64,000 nucleotides of DNA from Paracentrotus lividus (GCA_940671915.1 CALNVZ010002238.1:66901-130900); one strand, 5' to 3'; shown: positions 21,149-33,215, counted from the stretch's first letter. A program made the numbers and translations. The notes: generated by a model from the letters alone, not told the origin.

Positions 21149-21736
21149 CCCCTACATTTTTCATTGTAAAATGGGCCATTTTTTTGCCCCCCCCTTGTAG
21201 GGACTACATGTATCAGAGATACACTGTCAGACGTTTAGTTTGGTGAAAGTTGGGTTCCTCCCCATTATTTTCCAATACTCGGATACTGGTACCTCGTTCG
21301 TTTGATTAAATGTCGAGTAGCTGCCTGACAATTACTGTTTCATTCTGTACCCTTTTTGTAATTTGATCTTATCATTTGATCATAGGTTATCATAAATCAA
21401 TCCGCCAATGTACAGACACTACAGGAGATGGACATCACCAAGAAAACCAAGAAATTAAACCTTTGCGTAACGGGGAGATAAAGATCCATGTATAAAAAGG
21501 TAAATTATTCACTAATAAGTAATGGAAATATGTTGTCTCGTGAATATGCTCGACGATAGCTTAAACATATGTTTTATATAAAAAAAATTGAGAAAAATAT
21601 AATGCAAAACTCCCAGGGTAAATGGTCGTATTCTCGATATGCACATGAATTTCAACAGTCAGAAAATATTTTCTTATACTTTTAATTTAATTCTGAGACG
21701 TTGGATAAAAAGAGAATTATGGGACTTCATCATGTC
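21149..21736. other. No gene recognised
   Basis: After a C-run near 21187 the sequence is AT-rich with no repeat or coding signal I can name. Confidence 0.4.
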
Positions 21737-22732
21737 CACTGTTCGTCATAAAGGTGGAATATTTTTTTCTGGCTCAAGGGACATTATGTTGCTCCGTTAT
21801 TAATTTCTTGAATGTGCTTGTCACCGCTTTTACTTTCTGGGATCCTGGATATATCTTGGACGCTCCTTCAATCCTTCCCGGGGATTTTTCTTCAAAAAAG
21901 TATGTCACCCCCAAAAGATGGCCATTTTCGTCATTTTTTCTTATTTTTGGGGCCTTTTTTGTTCACGCGACCCACCAAGGCCCCCTCAGTCCTACCCCAA
22001 GGAAACACGTCTAAGGTGGAGATTTGTTATTGTTCCTTAAACTAAATCTAGATTTATGGTTACAGGCTCGACTCTTTTGTCTAGGGGAGGGGTCAAAATT
22101 TATTTTGATTGGGGTTCAACATTCATTTTATTCATTTTTACACCATGGAAATTTCTATCCTCCCTATATTGTATTGTAAAATCTCAACCAAACATAAATC
22201 AAAATAAAATATTATCAATAGTGACTATTTACAGCCTTGTCATCAAGGCTAAATGAAATTTAAGGGGAAAATTATGATATTTAAGGGTTAAAGGTGGTTT
22301 TTCATTTCTTTTGTTTTCAGCATAAAGATGGAATAAAATATTCCGAATTTTCACCAATCTCGTTTTTTACTTCAAGCCCTCCCCTAGACAAGAGACCTAA
22401 GCCTGTCCCCAGAAATATAGTTTTAACCTAAAGAACAATATAAAACAGTACACCTCAGTCGCGTTTCCTGGGGGTAGGACTGAGGGGGGCTTGATTGGCC
22501 GGGAAAACAAAAAAGGGCCCCAAAATGAGAAAAAATGACAAAAATGGGCATCACGGGGGTTCACAAAACTTTTTTGGAAAAAGGTCCACGTGAAGGGTTG
22601 GGAGAATGTCCAAAATATAGCCAGGGTCCCAAAAAGTACAAGCAGGGACAAACATATTCAAGAAATGAAAGTCAGAGCAAAATCATGTCGCTATAGCGGC
22701 AAAAAAATATTCCACCTTTATGACGGACAGTG
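21737..22732. mobile_element. TA fold-back element copy C (uninterrupted)
   Basis: 996 bp with the family termini; right flank TA. Because it is intact it serves as the reference for copy B and shows the empty TTTA site. The two ~450-bp arms are inverted and diverged. Confidence 0.88.
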
Positions 22733-23222
22733 TATATTTTGGATCCATAAAGCAGAGACGGCATTTTTGAAAAGATGTAGACATTAGATATTGGAAGGTC
22801 GAACCCACTGGTTCTAATATGAGAGGGAGAAAGACTACCACAGAGAGAGAGGGGGGATTATATAGGCTTATAGAAACATAATGAGGCAGATAAACTATTG
22901 TGTTTCCCCCTCCCTCATGCTCAAGTTTGGATGAATAGAGTCTAAAATTGTTCGCATTGAAGACAAGAACATTACATGTGTGGTTTTCCTCTCGGTTGTC
23001 ATAGATATGTACTGCCCATTCTTTGTAAACTGTTTTCTTATCATTTAGCTGATAAAAACTGGATGTCGAAGTTGGGCGTATTTGAAATTTATTTCTATGT
23101 TTTGGATATTTTTTTTTTTGTTGTTGTTTAATAATGATTTATGTAAGCTTATAAATGACCACTTCGAGCTTAATTTCATTCGTCATGCTTTGTAACTTTG
23201 ATATTTACGGTACACACATGTA
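22733..23222. other. No gene recognised
   Basis: AT-rich spacer between fold-back copies C and D with a short GA-rich stretch at about 22830-22858. Nothing else is recognisable. Confidence 0.4.
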
Positions 23223-23954
23223 CACTGTTCGTCATAAAGGTGGAATATTTTTTTTCTGGCTCCATCGACATTATGTTTTTGTCACCGCTTTCAATCTTCG
23301 GGATCCTGGCTATATCTTGGACGTTCCTTCAAATCTTCCCGGGGATTTTTCAGGCTAGAATCTTTTGTCTAGGGGAGGGGTCAAAATCGTATTGTAAAAT
23401 CTCAGCTTAACATAAGTCGATATAAAAAATTATCTAAAGTCACTATTTACAACCTTGCCATAAAGGTTAAAAAAGAATAAGGGGAAAATGATGATAATTA
23501 AGGGTTAAAGGGTGTTTCTTATTTATTTTGTTTTTAGCATAAAGGTGGAATAAAATATTCCGATTTTTAACCAATTACGCTTTTTACTTCTACCCCCCCC
23601 CCCCTTAGACAAGAGACCGAAGCCTGTCCCAATAAATCTAGATTTCACTTCAAGAACAATCATAAACAATACATCTCAGACGCGTTTCCTTGGGGTAGGA
23701 CTGAGGGGGGCTTGATCGGCCGGGTTAACGAAAAGGGACCCAAAAATGAGGGGAAAAAATGTCAAAAATGGGCATCATGGGGGTTGAACATCTTTTTTGA
23801 ATAAAAAATCCCGGAGAAGGGTTGGAAGAATGTTTTAAAAAAGCCAGGGTCCCGAAAAGTAAAACCAGGGACAAACATATTTAAGAAATGCAAGCCGGAG
23901 CAAAATCATATTGCTAGAGCGGGAAAAAAATTTCCACCTTTATGACGGACAGTG
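23223..23954. mobile_element. TA fold-back element copy D (short)
   Basis: 732 bp, the same termini, TA on both sides. The target was the palindrome ACATGTACATGT-like, since CACATGTA precedes and TACATGTG follows. It lacks part of the left arm relative to copy C. Confidence 0.85.
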
Positions 23955-24169
23955 TACATGTGTTATCATAGGTGATAGAGAGAGAGAGTTAGGGATTTGT
24001 CTGGTTTCATTATTATACATTGCAATGTTTATGATTGTTTACGTATTGATGTGTCAATGGTTATTATGGATCATCAATTTGTAAGTTCTCAGTAACTTCT
24101 CGATGATCTATCCACTATTCTTTGTTTGTTCTTAAATTGATGTGATATTTGACAATATATGAAATATTC

Positions 24170-24545
24170 ATGTAAACACAACACAAATAGTTCCCTCTAT
24201 TTCATATATCAATTATTTTTTTAACCAGGAGGAGTTCAAAATAATCTTATTATATGTCCGCGTAGGTAGTTTTATCAGCTACCTCGTGAGCGATTTTTTT
24301 TTTACGAAGAGTCATCATGTCATGCTTCAGTGAGCTATGGTTAAAGGCAAAAATGTCATTTTTTGAAGTTAAGCCGATTATCACAACTTCGACTAAATGA
24401 TTTCGGAACGATTTTAAAAATATTAAACATTATACTTGTCAAAATGGTGTTGATTTAGAATTTTTCTAACTCCTGTTGATTAAAAAATAATTAACATCTC
24501 AAATAGGGGGAAATTACTTTTTATGCTGTGTTTATTACATGATTT
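24170..24545. mobile_element. Short deletion copy of the large fold-back family
   Basis: The left end (ACACAACACAAATAGTTCCC) and right end (GGGGGAAATTACTTTTTATG then TGTGTTTAT) match the termini of the elements at 51889-53818 and 60941-63666, but the copy is only about 375 bp. The middle is deleted. Confidence 0.65.
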
Positions 24546-24789
24546 ATACATTTCTATATATATTTCTGTCTTTTAATGAATCTTGTAAATAAATTTTTAA
24601 TTTTACGCTTACTACACTGTTAGAACGCAGTGTAAAATATCGCTGTTTTAAAAAATATTGTTTAAAAATTTAAACGTTGTTGTTTAATACCGCAAAATCA
24701 AGGTTTGAGAGTGTTAAACAAGAGCTGTTTAGAGGTGAAATTAAACAGGGGTCGATTAAAAAGTTCGAGGCAAAGGTCACGTGATAGTC

Positions 24790-24910
24790 ATGAGCCAATG
24801 GCATCACTCGTTGCAAGGTAAATCGGCGCAACTTTCAAATTATGGCGGAGGACTTTATGCCTCACACGTTGAGAAGTTCAAAATACCGAAGCTGATTGAT
24901 ATATTAAGAG
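24790..24910 (+). CDS. Candidate first coding exon, SAP-like helix
   Basis: ATG at 24790 opens 40 codons ending exactly at a good donor (AGAG|GTAAGC, 24910/24911), phase 1. The peptide starts M-S-Q-W-H-H and ends V-E-K-F-K-I-P-K-L-I-D-I-L-R, which resembles the first helix of SAP-type DNA-binding domains (K-x-x-E-L-K-x-L-L-R pattern). A CACGTG box lies just upstream at about 24778-24783. I cannot find the next exon downstream, and an ATGGCGGAGG in another frame (about 24844) closes after 17 codons. It may be a real gene start, a transposon-borne exon or chance. Confidence 0.25.
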
Positions 24911-25306
24911 GTAAGCATTTGGACTAAATATATTGCAATTGCAATATTATCGAGTATACTCAAGACCTTTTGTGCTTCGGTAACAGCTAAGCCTATACAC
25001 TAGATCTGGACCACATGCTGTCAGCATTATGATCTGCACTCGTGCAGCACAGCGCAGGCCAAAAAAAAAAAATTGAGCGGAGTCTATAATATAGGGCTTA
25101 TCATACGGTATGGTCCGGGCGACGTATAAAACCCGTTTGCTAAATGCACTGCAAAGATTGCTTCTTGCAAAATTGCAGATAGATCAGAATTTATTGTGTG
25201 TGTTAAGCGTTTACCATTGCTGCTGCTCCTGCCGCTGCAAAAAGAAATGTCTTAAATATCACTCGGTCAAATTACAATATATTTAGTTTAAACGCTTATC
25301 TCTGAA

Positions 25307-25356
<50 letters not shown>

Positions 25357-26090
25357 TGAAACAAAATACATCAGTCATGCTTTCTTACTCCAACTTTTTA
25401 TTTTTTATACAACGAATTTTCGAATGGTCCTCCATCCTTTATCAAGTTGACATAGATAATGACATTTATGAAAATAATTTTCCATTGCGTTACCCAGTCA
25501 ATGCGCATGATGTGTATCGGTTGTTTGGATACCATGCACATTACCTAGATGAAGCAATAAACAGCTAAATTTTAATTGTTACATAATACTAAACGTAATT
25601 GAAACATCACAATCAAGAATAGGTGAACACGCCTCAGCTAGCTTTCAAAATACTCGGTGTTAACGAGTCTACATTGCATCATATGTAAGAATGTTATACG
25701 AGGTTTAACTCTGGCAGATCAGTGTCCTTTTATACCATTTCAATATATTGTATTTATAGTACCTATCACATTTGACCGTTTTCTCTTATTGTAATGTTTT
25801 TAATTGTTGCAGTAGCTTAATCGCGCTTACTGTTTTTGCATCTCAATAATTATCAAAATCATGTTTAAAATTTAAATTTAATGCTTAATTTTATGTTACA
25901 ACCTTCCGAATTAACTGAATATTAATTAATTTCTTTACATCACCTGCTTACGACATAGAATTTCCTACCTAACTATGCAATCAGTATGCCTTCACTTACA
26001 CTTGAACTTACCTGTTAGATAATTGCATCATGATCATGTAACACTTAGATATCCATCTCCATTCAGGGAAATTAGAATATGTAGGGTACC
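24911..26090. other. AT-rich sequence with (AT)n microsatellite; no gene recognised
   Basis: A pure AT dinucleotide run occupies about 25309-25353. Directly after it an open frame of ~70 codons (25356-25568, beginning with TTG) has a plausible amino-acid mix but no recognisable domain and no ATG near its start. The remainder is AT-rich and anonymous. Confidence 0.4.
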
Positions 26091-26091
26091 C

Positions 26092-26504
26092 GTAGGGAAT
26101 ACCGGACAGTAGGGAATACCGGACGGTCACCACATGTCCAGCCCTAGGTGCCAACATAAGATCAACTGAGTTGAAAAACCGGCATCTATTGGTCAGGTGG
26201 TCTGTCTGGGAAGGTTGAATGCTGTATTCGACAACAACAAGTGAGAAATCTCCAAGAAAACTACCACAATCAAGGTAGGAAAATTTGCAGCCTGAAAATG
26301 GCCTGATGTAAAAATTGACATTTTAGAGAATGTGATGGTATAAAAATAGAATTGGGGCATGACCTCTATTTCATGCATTATGGACATGTGTGGAGGGTGG
26401 GCCAAACGTGTATGGAGTGTATGCACTGTACAAAGCCTGTCTATTGGAGTGGTAGTGTGTTGAAAAGTGCTAGTCAGTCATTTTTTGTGTAGGGAATACC
26501 GGAC
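26092..26504 (+). repeat. Repeated GTAGGGAATACCGGAC motif
   Basis: The 16-bp word GTAGGGAATACCGGAC occurs at 26092-26107, 26109-26124 and 26489-26504. It is preceded by TAGGGTACCC. The style (a G-rich terminal word repeated inside) recalls the elements at 1127 and 10451, but no inverted right end is visible, so this may be a truncated third relative. Confidence 0.5.
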
Positions 26505-27024
26505 ACCGCATGGACGGTTATTTGTTTTACTTCCGAGTTGAGTTGCTAAGCATGTAGATCAAATAGTAAGTTGCATATATAATGCATTATATTTATTTAT
26601 TAAATTGTTTGACAATTTTGAAATGTCTATTTCTCTTTATTATTATTGTGATATGTCATGATCTACATGAGATATAAAGTTATTCTGAGTGTTTTGAAAT
26701 TTTGCAGTAAAATGCATATAATCTTTTAAAAATGAATAATGTTATAAAGAATCAATACAAACATGTTAAGTTATTATGTTAAGTTATTATAGTAAGACGA
26801 GAATAATAACAACAGTGGCCGGTTTTTAATCTTTACTCTGTTGAAAATGGTTAAGATATAAAATCATTGTTTGCATAATGTGTTTTTTGTATTTTAACAA
26901 TGTTTGGACTGAAATGCTGAACATATAATAAGAACATATGGCCAATAATGAAATACGAGTCATAATAATTGAGGTGAATATAGTTGAAATTAAATTAATT
27001 TATGTATGACTGTATGAATTGGGT

Positions 27025-27137
27025 TACAGCCCGATACTCCGCGGGTTCGATAGTCCGCGGGTCCGTTCGTCTGCGGGTCCGATAGTCCCGCGGGTCCGTT
27101 CGCGGGTCCGATAGTCCGCTGGTCGATAGTCTGCGGG
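27025..27137 (+). repeat. Minisatellite TCCGCGGGTCCGATAG
   Basis: Units of 14-17 bp built from GTCCGCGGGTCCGATA and GTCCGTTCG words, ending in a G-run of about 16 at 27137-27152. Confidence 0.75.
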
Positions 27138-27179
27138 GGGGGGGGGGGGGGGCGGGGGGGCGTGATGTTTGTTACTCTG

Positions 27180-27430
27180 AAGGTTCGTTATCCGAAAAAT
27201 AGAATGAGGTTCGTTATTCCGAAAATAGAAAAAGGTTCGTTAGCCTGAAAATAGAATAGGTTCGTTAGTCCGAAAAAAAAGAAAAGGTTCGTTATTTCCG
27301 AATTTTTGTTATATCCAAAAATAGAAAAGGTTCGTTATCCGAAAATATAATGAGGTTCGTTAATCCGAAAATGAAATAAGGTTCGTTAGTCCGAAAATGA
27401 AATAAGGTTCATTAGTCCGAAAATGATCTA
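27180..27430 (+). repeat. Tandem repeat AGGTTCGTTAGTCCGAAAAT
   Basis: About nine units of 25-29 bp, each holding GGTTCGTTA, (T)CCGAAAA and an A-rich tail. Unit length varies. Confidence 0.8.
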
Positions 27431-27589
27431 AACCTATTTTAGTAACAAAAATGGTGTGGTAATTAAAAAAAAAAAGGATATTATGCTATAATAGTCTCAG
27501 CGGAGGACGGTCACCCGTGAATAACCTCCAGATACTTTTTTTTCTGCTGTTAAATTTTAATTTTCGGAGAATATATTTCACAAAATTAT

Positions 27590-28110
27590 CAATGGCGATT
27601 TCTACTGATAAGAAATTAGTTTCGCTTCTAAAATCGGGCCGTTAAACAGGTAATGATTAGATAATTTATTTCATAATTGTTTTCGTTTTTTAATGAAGAA
27701 TTTATTTCCCGACGTTATCGAAGGCGCATTCTTCCAAAAAAGAATAAGTTTCGCTACTAAAATCAGGACTATACCATGCTATAACTAAATAGTTATTTCC
27801 GCAATTGTTTTCATGCCGTCTTTATTTCGTAAAGAAATTGTTTCGAAACATTATCAGCGGCGACTTCTTCCGGTAAAGAATAAGTTTCGTTTCTAAAATT
27901 GGGTCGTTATCACTCAATAACTAAATAATTAATTCCGCAATTTTATTCGTTCCGTACTTATTTATGAAAGAAATTATTTAAAAGCATTATCAGCGGAAAT
28001 TGATATTTATCGGAAGATTAACAAGTCGCCGCCGATAATGTTTCAAAATAACTTCTTCATGAAAATAAAAACGGAGTGGATATATGGAATTAGTTATTTA
28101 GTCAAGGGTG
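27590..28110 (+). repeat. Tandem ~130-bp units ending in an inverted unit
   Basis: Three direct units share GCGACTTCTTCC, AAGAATAAGTTTCG and GTTATTAACT-like words (starts near 27595, 27720 and 27857). The fourth, from about 27990, is inverted (AAGTCGCCGCCGATAATG). No coding potential. Confidence 0.6.
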
Positions 28111-28624
28111 ATAAAAGCGGAACTTATTATTTATCGGAACAACTCGCCGCTAATACTTACACTACGTCGATGGACGGGCGGATTTAATTGCGGAATCAAC
28201 AAATGAACAGCAATGGTGATTCTACCCTCCCCCTCCACCACCCCTGCCCTTTCCATTTCCCTTTCCATAATTTAGGTGAATATAGTTGAAATGAAATTAA
28301 TTTATGTATGACTGTATGAATTGTATATGATATATAAGTTGTAATTAATGAAATAGATATTGGATTTGTTAAGTAACAATATAAAGGCTTATATGTGCAT
28401 TAATACTTTTGGAAGAACTGATAATCACCATACTAATTGTGATACTAGAATGATTGATGATGTTAATGATCATTATCATGTTGATTATAATGCCCATAAT
28501 AATAGTAATCATATTGAGGATTGAATTTTTGAAATAATATCGAAACCCTTACTTTGTTTTTAAGTTTGAATATGAAATGACAACGCATGTGAAGAACCAA
28601 TAACCACTTCCTTCACTTTATTAC

Positions 28625-28775
28625 TTTTGCATTTATCTATTTTCTTTGTGTATTGTCTTGTACTTATGTATTCTCTTCTTATCTTTGTTTAATCACCAGT
28701 GGAAACCAAATTTCTCTGTAACGATGTTTGCAAAGACCCAATAAAATATCTTGTATCTTATATCTTGTATCTTGT
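28625..28775 (+). mobile_element. LINE 3' end with TATCTTG repeats
   Basis: AATAAAATATCTTGTATCTT and further TCTTGTA repeats close a short 3' UTR-like stretch (CAAAGACCCAATAAAA). This is the tail type of CR1/L2-like LINEs, 5' truncated. The flanking sequence shows no ORF. Confidence 0.55.
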
Positions 28776-28931
28776 ATAAAAATGATATAAAATGATCTGA
28801 ACATAGCTGACAGCAGGTGTACTCAAACCTTTGACCAGCAGTGTATATCAATCACAATGGTTACAGAAGATAATTCTTAAATAATTATGAGCAATCTGTA
28901 CCTGCATGTACCCTATATATATATATATATA

Positions 28932-29769
28932 CCGAGTGAGTAAAAAAAAAAACTTTACACCTAGAAAAATGTCAATAAAAAGAAAACAAATTGATAAACC
29001 CCAAATTATTTTACATATTCTGAAAGAGTAACTCCTCCCGCATCTTCTGGTACCATTTTTGTGTGGTATGTCTTTACGCTTGGATGAACACAACGCATTG
29101 TTTGCGAACATGTCGATTTCGAATTGTGCCAGAATGGGAGTAAAATCAAAACAACAAAAAGCTAGAAAAAAGCAACTTCATCCTAATTAAAATAGCATAA
29201 CTTTTTAACGGAAATGTCTTCCGCTTAATAACTCGGTAGGGATGTTGGTACACATATTGACTACATTTTGTATGAAAATGAGATAGATCTGTAGAGTCAG
29301 GCATGAGTGACCACACGTCAAAGACAAAATAATCACTTTTCAAAAGTATTAGGAGGCCTTTTTAGGTCTGTCAGTGGCAAATTGCTCTTTAATGTGTACT
29401 CATTCGTGCATTACTTCATCTATTTTTCATACAAAATGTAGTCAATACGTGTAACAACACCCCTGCCAAGTTATTAAGCGGAAGATATTTCCGTTATAAA
29501 GTTATGCCATTTTAATCAGGATGAAGCTGCCTTTCTCTAGTTTTTTGTTGTTTTGATTTTACTCCCATTCTGGCACAATTCGAAATTGACATGTTCGCAA
29601 ACAATGCGTCGTGTTCATCCAAGCGTAAAGACATACCACACAAAAATGGTACCAGAAGATGCGGGAGGATTTACTCTTTCGGAATATGTAAAATAATTTG
29701 GGGTTTATAAATTGGTTTTCTTTTTATTGAAATTTTTCTAGGTGTAAAGTTTTTTTTTGACTCACTCGG
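28932..29769. mobile_element. 838-bp near-perfect fold-back MITE
   Basis: CCGAGTGAGT and its complement ACTCACTCGG are the ends, embedded in TA repeats. The arms stay complementary over roughly 400 bp each (AAACTTTACACCTAGAAAAA, TCCGCTTAATAACT and many other words), leaving a short loop near 29350. Transcripts would form a very long hairpin. Mirror-image open frames on the minus strand come from this. Confidence 0.85.
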
Positions 29770-29999
29770 TATATATACACAGAGAGAGAGAGAGACTAAA
29801 TGTCCAATCATTTTGAAGTTGTTTTGTGAAAAGTATGAACGTTTCATCACGGATTTCACAACATGCACATGATTTCAAGGTAACCTAAATACAGTCACAA
29901 TCAATCATGTTTTTTTTATTTTTTTATATAGAGTAAAATATGTTAAAGTATAGTTTGCCTGAATGCACTAATATCGTAGATATTAATTGTTTGCTATAA

Positions 30000-30256
30000 G
30001 ATTTAGCAAATTTTTGTTGGTCGATCATTTCTTCTTTTTGTATTATTATTTGTTGTTATAATTATGTATTCACTTAATTATTCTATTTTATTCTCATATT
30101 ATGTTATGCGGTTCACGAAAAAGGACCCCATTGTAAATAAGCCTTGTCGGCTTTCATGGGCTATCATGTCAATGTTTCTTCTACTAGTATTCTCTCATAT
30201 ATTTCTATGTTTTATTCTATGTACACTCGAAAAATCAAATCAAATCAAATCAAATA
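30000..30256 (+). mobile_element. LINE 3' UTR fragment with AAATC repeats
   Basis: GTAAATAAGCCTTGTCGGCT followed by about 100 bp and a perfect (AAATC)n tail at about 30233-30256. It is truncated. It directly abuts the MITE at 30257. Confidence 0.5.
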
Positions 30257-30801
30257 TCTTGGTAGAGTCATCCTCTAAGCAAATGTTTGTACCCTTTTCA
30301 TTCAGATTTTTGCATGCACGACTGAATAACAGACAATCTTCAGAAGACGGTAAAATCTCACCTGCGCCAAGTGGCTGGGTGAAGAATTAACAAATACATT
30401 AGGTATTTGCACGCACAAAGACACACACATTATAAAAACATACACCCTTACTCACACACAGTTGATAGGGAAAAACTGCTTCCCAAACATTCAGTGATGA
30501 TCTCGTTAAACAAAACATAAGGGGAAATGTTTTTGTGAATTGTTTGCTATGTGTGGTGGTCCGTGTGTGAAGATGTGCGTATGTGTAAGAGAGGATAGGT
30601 GTGTGTGTGTATGTATGGTTAGAGGGTGTGTGTGTGTGTATGTGTACATATATTCTGTCAACATTTGTTTTTAATCTTCACCCAGCCACTTGACGCATGT
30701 GAAATTTTACCGTCTTCTGAAGATTGTTATTCAGTCTTGTTTGCAAAGATCCAAATGAAAAATGGGACCAAAGTAATTATGCTAGGATGACTCTACCAAG
30801 A
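30257..30801. mobile_element. 545-bp inverted-repeat element with GT microsatellite
   Basis: TCTTGGTAGAGTCATCCT and its complement form the ends. The arms also share CTTCACCCAGCCACTTG and CTTCAGAAGACGGTAAA. CA-rich words on the left and (GT)n words on the right (30540-30650) are complementary too. Confidence 0.7.
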
Positions 30802-31074
30802 CTTGTCATGAAACTTATGATTAAATTTTCATTTAACAAGACAACTTCATACCAATGGGACTTTTTTTTTTACTCACTGAAATTAAATATTTTTTATGAA
30901 TTAATCGCCCCCTAATTTTTTATTTTCTTTTTATTCCGAAAGTCTTTAAAAAAAAAAAAAGTAAAATGCATGTTAAACATATAAATGCTGAAATCTTTAT
31001 GCATGTTATGTTTATTGTGAGGAAGTATTTATGGAAACCTAAAATATTTGTGTAAACAAGATTTCCCGATTCTA

Positions 31075-31190
31075 ATAATAATAATGATAATGATGATAAT
31101 AGTAATAATACAATAATGATAATAGTAATAATACTATTTATAATATTGATAATAATGATAATTACATGTATAATGATAATAATGACATTT
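31075..31190 (+). repeat. (AAT)n/(GATAAT)n microsatellite
   Basis: Degenerate ATA-ATG trinucleotide repeats. The surrounding 30802-31740 is AT-rich with no recognisable gene. Confidence 0.8.
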
Positions 31191-31436
31191 GTTGACTACT
31201 GAAATAAAAATTACAAAATTCGATCTTATAGCATACAGCATACATTAAGTGTTAAAATCGCGTGATAGGTAACATTATCACGATAAACATACAATAAAAT
31301 CTGAATTGCTGTGATAATGTTTATAGAAGAGATAGCCTGTCAGAAAGTGTTATTACTGTACTAAAAGATTAAAAGTTGAGTAAATTAGGAAAACACGCTT
31401 AGCAAAACGATCGTAAGAAGAAGGTGAGGGAGCGTG

Positions 31437-31495
31437 AGGTAGAGAGAGAGAGAGAGTGAGGGGGAGAGGGAGGGAGAGAGAGAGAGAGAGCGGTA
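31437..31495 (+). repeat. (GA)n microsatellite
   Basis: GA dinucleotide runs with G interruptions. Open frames on the minus strand here are Ser/Leu low-complexity artefacts. Confidence 0.85.
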
Positions 31496-31739
31496 TATAG
31501 AAAGAAGGTGGAAGAGAGTCATAGACGAAGACATAGCTAAAGTGTAAGGAAAATGAGAGCGTGAAAAGAGAAAGAGAAGCCAACAAGGAAAGCAAAAGAT
31601 GAATGTAAAGGTATTTAGACAGAGAATACGGGAAAAGTAAAACCCAACTGAGATCATGCATTATACATGTAAAATGTAGAACATTGGTTGCAATGAAATA
31701 ACTACAACGGTATAGCCATTGGATTTACCATAATGTTAA

Positions 31740-32646
31740 CCCTATCAAGACCAAGGTATTTTGATTAGCCCAAAGGGGGGGGGGGGGGGCACATTGTGCC
31801 CCCCTCCATAATTTGTTTTATTATTTGACCGATTACTTTCATATTTGGCAATGACGATAGAGCAACTGAAGCTCTACAACTTGGTACATAAACAATTTCT
31901 CAAGGTCACCATATGGGGGCGCTACATACAGTTTAATAAAGAAATACATAGAAAAATGCAAAAAAATTGAATTAAATCATTTTGACTATCTAAAACCACA
32001 GTTTGATGATGGAGACTGGTACACATATGTTTTATGTGTTTCATTCATTGTTTATTTATCTATTTTAAATGTTCAAAGTTGCCAAATGGGGGCGCTTTAT
32101 TCTCTGAAATAAGAAAATTGCCATTTCGCCACTAGAGGGCGCTTAGGCTAATTTACTAAAATAATTAAATTTAAATAGTTTTGGTACTAATTTTCACTGT
32201 TTAGGTATGCAAAGTGGTTATAAAAAAAAAATAATCATATTCTGTGAATTTCAAGGGATAAACTCATTTAAAAGATTATAAACGTGAAAAAAAGGGATAT
32301 TTCAATATTTTCTATTATATCTATTGTTTTCGCGCCATTTTTCACATGAAAAGTATTAAAAACATAAAGTTAAGAGTGGTATTCAGTTTAGAATGTTATT
32401 TCAGTTCAATTTGAATAAAGAAACCTCCATAATATTGTTTAAAACTATGGATATCGAAAATGAACATAAAATGGAGAAACATGGCAACACGGAATATCAT
32501 AACCCACAAAATATGTATCAAAATGTTCGTGAATAAATTTTTGTAAAAGTCACCAAGCTTAATGGGAAAAGATCCATGCGTATAGAAATGGCGTATGAAA
32601 GTTCGATAGGGGCACATTGTGCCCCTTCCCCTTGGTCTTGATAGGG
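31740..32646. mobile_element. piggyBac-like MITE, CCC...GGG ends and TTAA duplication
   Basis: Ends CCCTATCAAGACCAAGG and complement; TTAA on both sides (31736-31739, 32647-32650). 907 bp. A related repeat at about 60690-60900 lacks the insert (there CTAA at the corresponding place), supporting the boundaries. A G-run near 31777-31790 follows the left end and a CACATTGTGCCCC word recurs near both ends. Several GGGGGCGCT words occur inside. No coding frame. Confidence 0.8.
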
Positions 32647-32650
32647 TTAA

Positions 32651-33040
32651 CACTTACGCAGGGAGATGGAATCTCCCTGATTTATGCTATGGTAATTTTT
32701 TGTGATAATTTACCATTCGATTTACCCTCCTCAAATAATGATTAAAATGATAAGTGGTAAGATAATAACTGACTATTTCATCTGGAAGTCAACATTGAGT
32801 CAAATTTCTATTTTAGCAAATTATACAACTGCCCAGTGAAGCCATTATTGTCAATATTATTATTTCTTTGTATCAGTTTATTGAAGGAGAAAACATAATA
32901 TGCATGGTATACATAAAACATACAGAACTTCGCTTCATGGATTCATAAAAACCATGGATCGTATAATACTATCCATAAAAATGACCTTGTAAATCTACGT
33001 GTACTCTGTATGAAGGCTAGGCCTTATGCTAATATAATGC
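32651..33040. other. No gene recognised; dispersed repeat
   Basis: Continues the repeat that flanks the piggyBac-like insert and matches about 60760-60960 (AATAATGATTAAAATGATAAGTGG words). No coding signal. Confidence 0.45.
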
Positions 33041-33047
33041 AAATCAT

Positions 33048-33091
33048 TATTATTAATAGTAATAATAATAATAATAATAATGATGATGATG

Positions 33092-33135
<44 letters not shown>

Positions 33136-33215
33136 TGTTAATAATGATGTTAATAATGATAATAATACTAATAATAGAAATAATAATGATAATGATGATA
33201 ATGATAGTAGTAGTA
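33048..33215 (+). repeat. (AAT)n microsatellite
   Basis: About 165 bp of AATAAT with ATG interruptions. Minus-strand Leu/Ile-only translations come from it. Confidence 0.9.

Larger units (their letters stand above)
26971..28322 (+). repeat. Block flanked by a ~49-bp direct repeat
   Basis: AATATAGTTGAAATTAAATT followed by TTATGTATGACTG words occur at about 26971-27019 and again at 28274-28322, nearly identical. Between them are two minisatellites, a poly-G run and tandem ~130-bp units. The block thus looks like one insertion or duplication bounded by direct repeats. Confidence 0.6.

Noticed and set aside
24840..24895. ATGGCGGAGG start in the candidate exon
   Set aside because: This frame ends after 17 codons; the ATG at 24790 stays open to the donor.
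26971..28322. LTR retrotransposon with direct repeats
   Set aside because: The flanking repeats are only ~49 bp, do not start TG or end CA, and no gag/pol sequence lies between.
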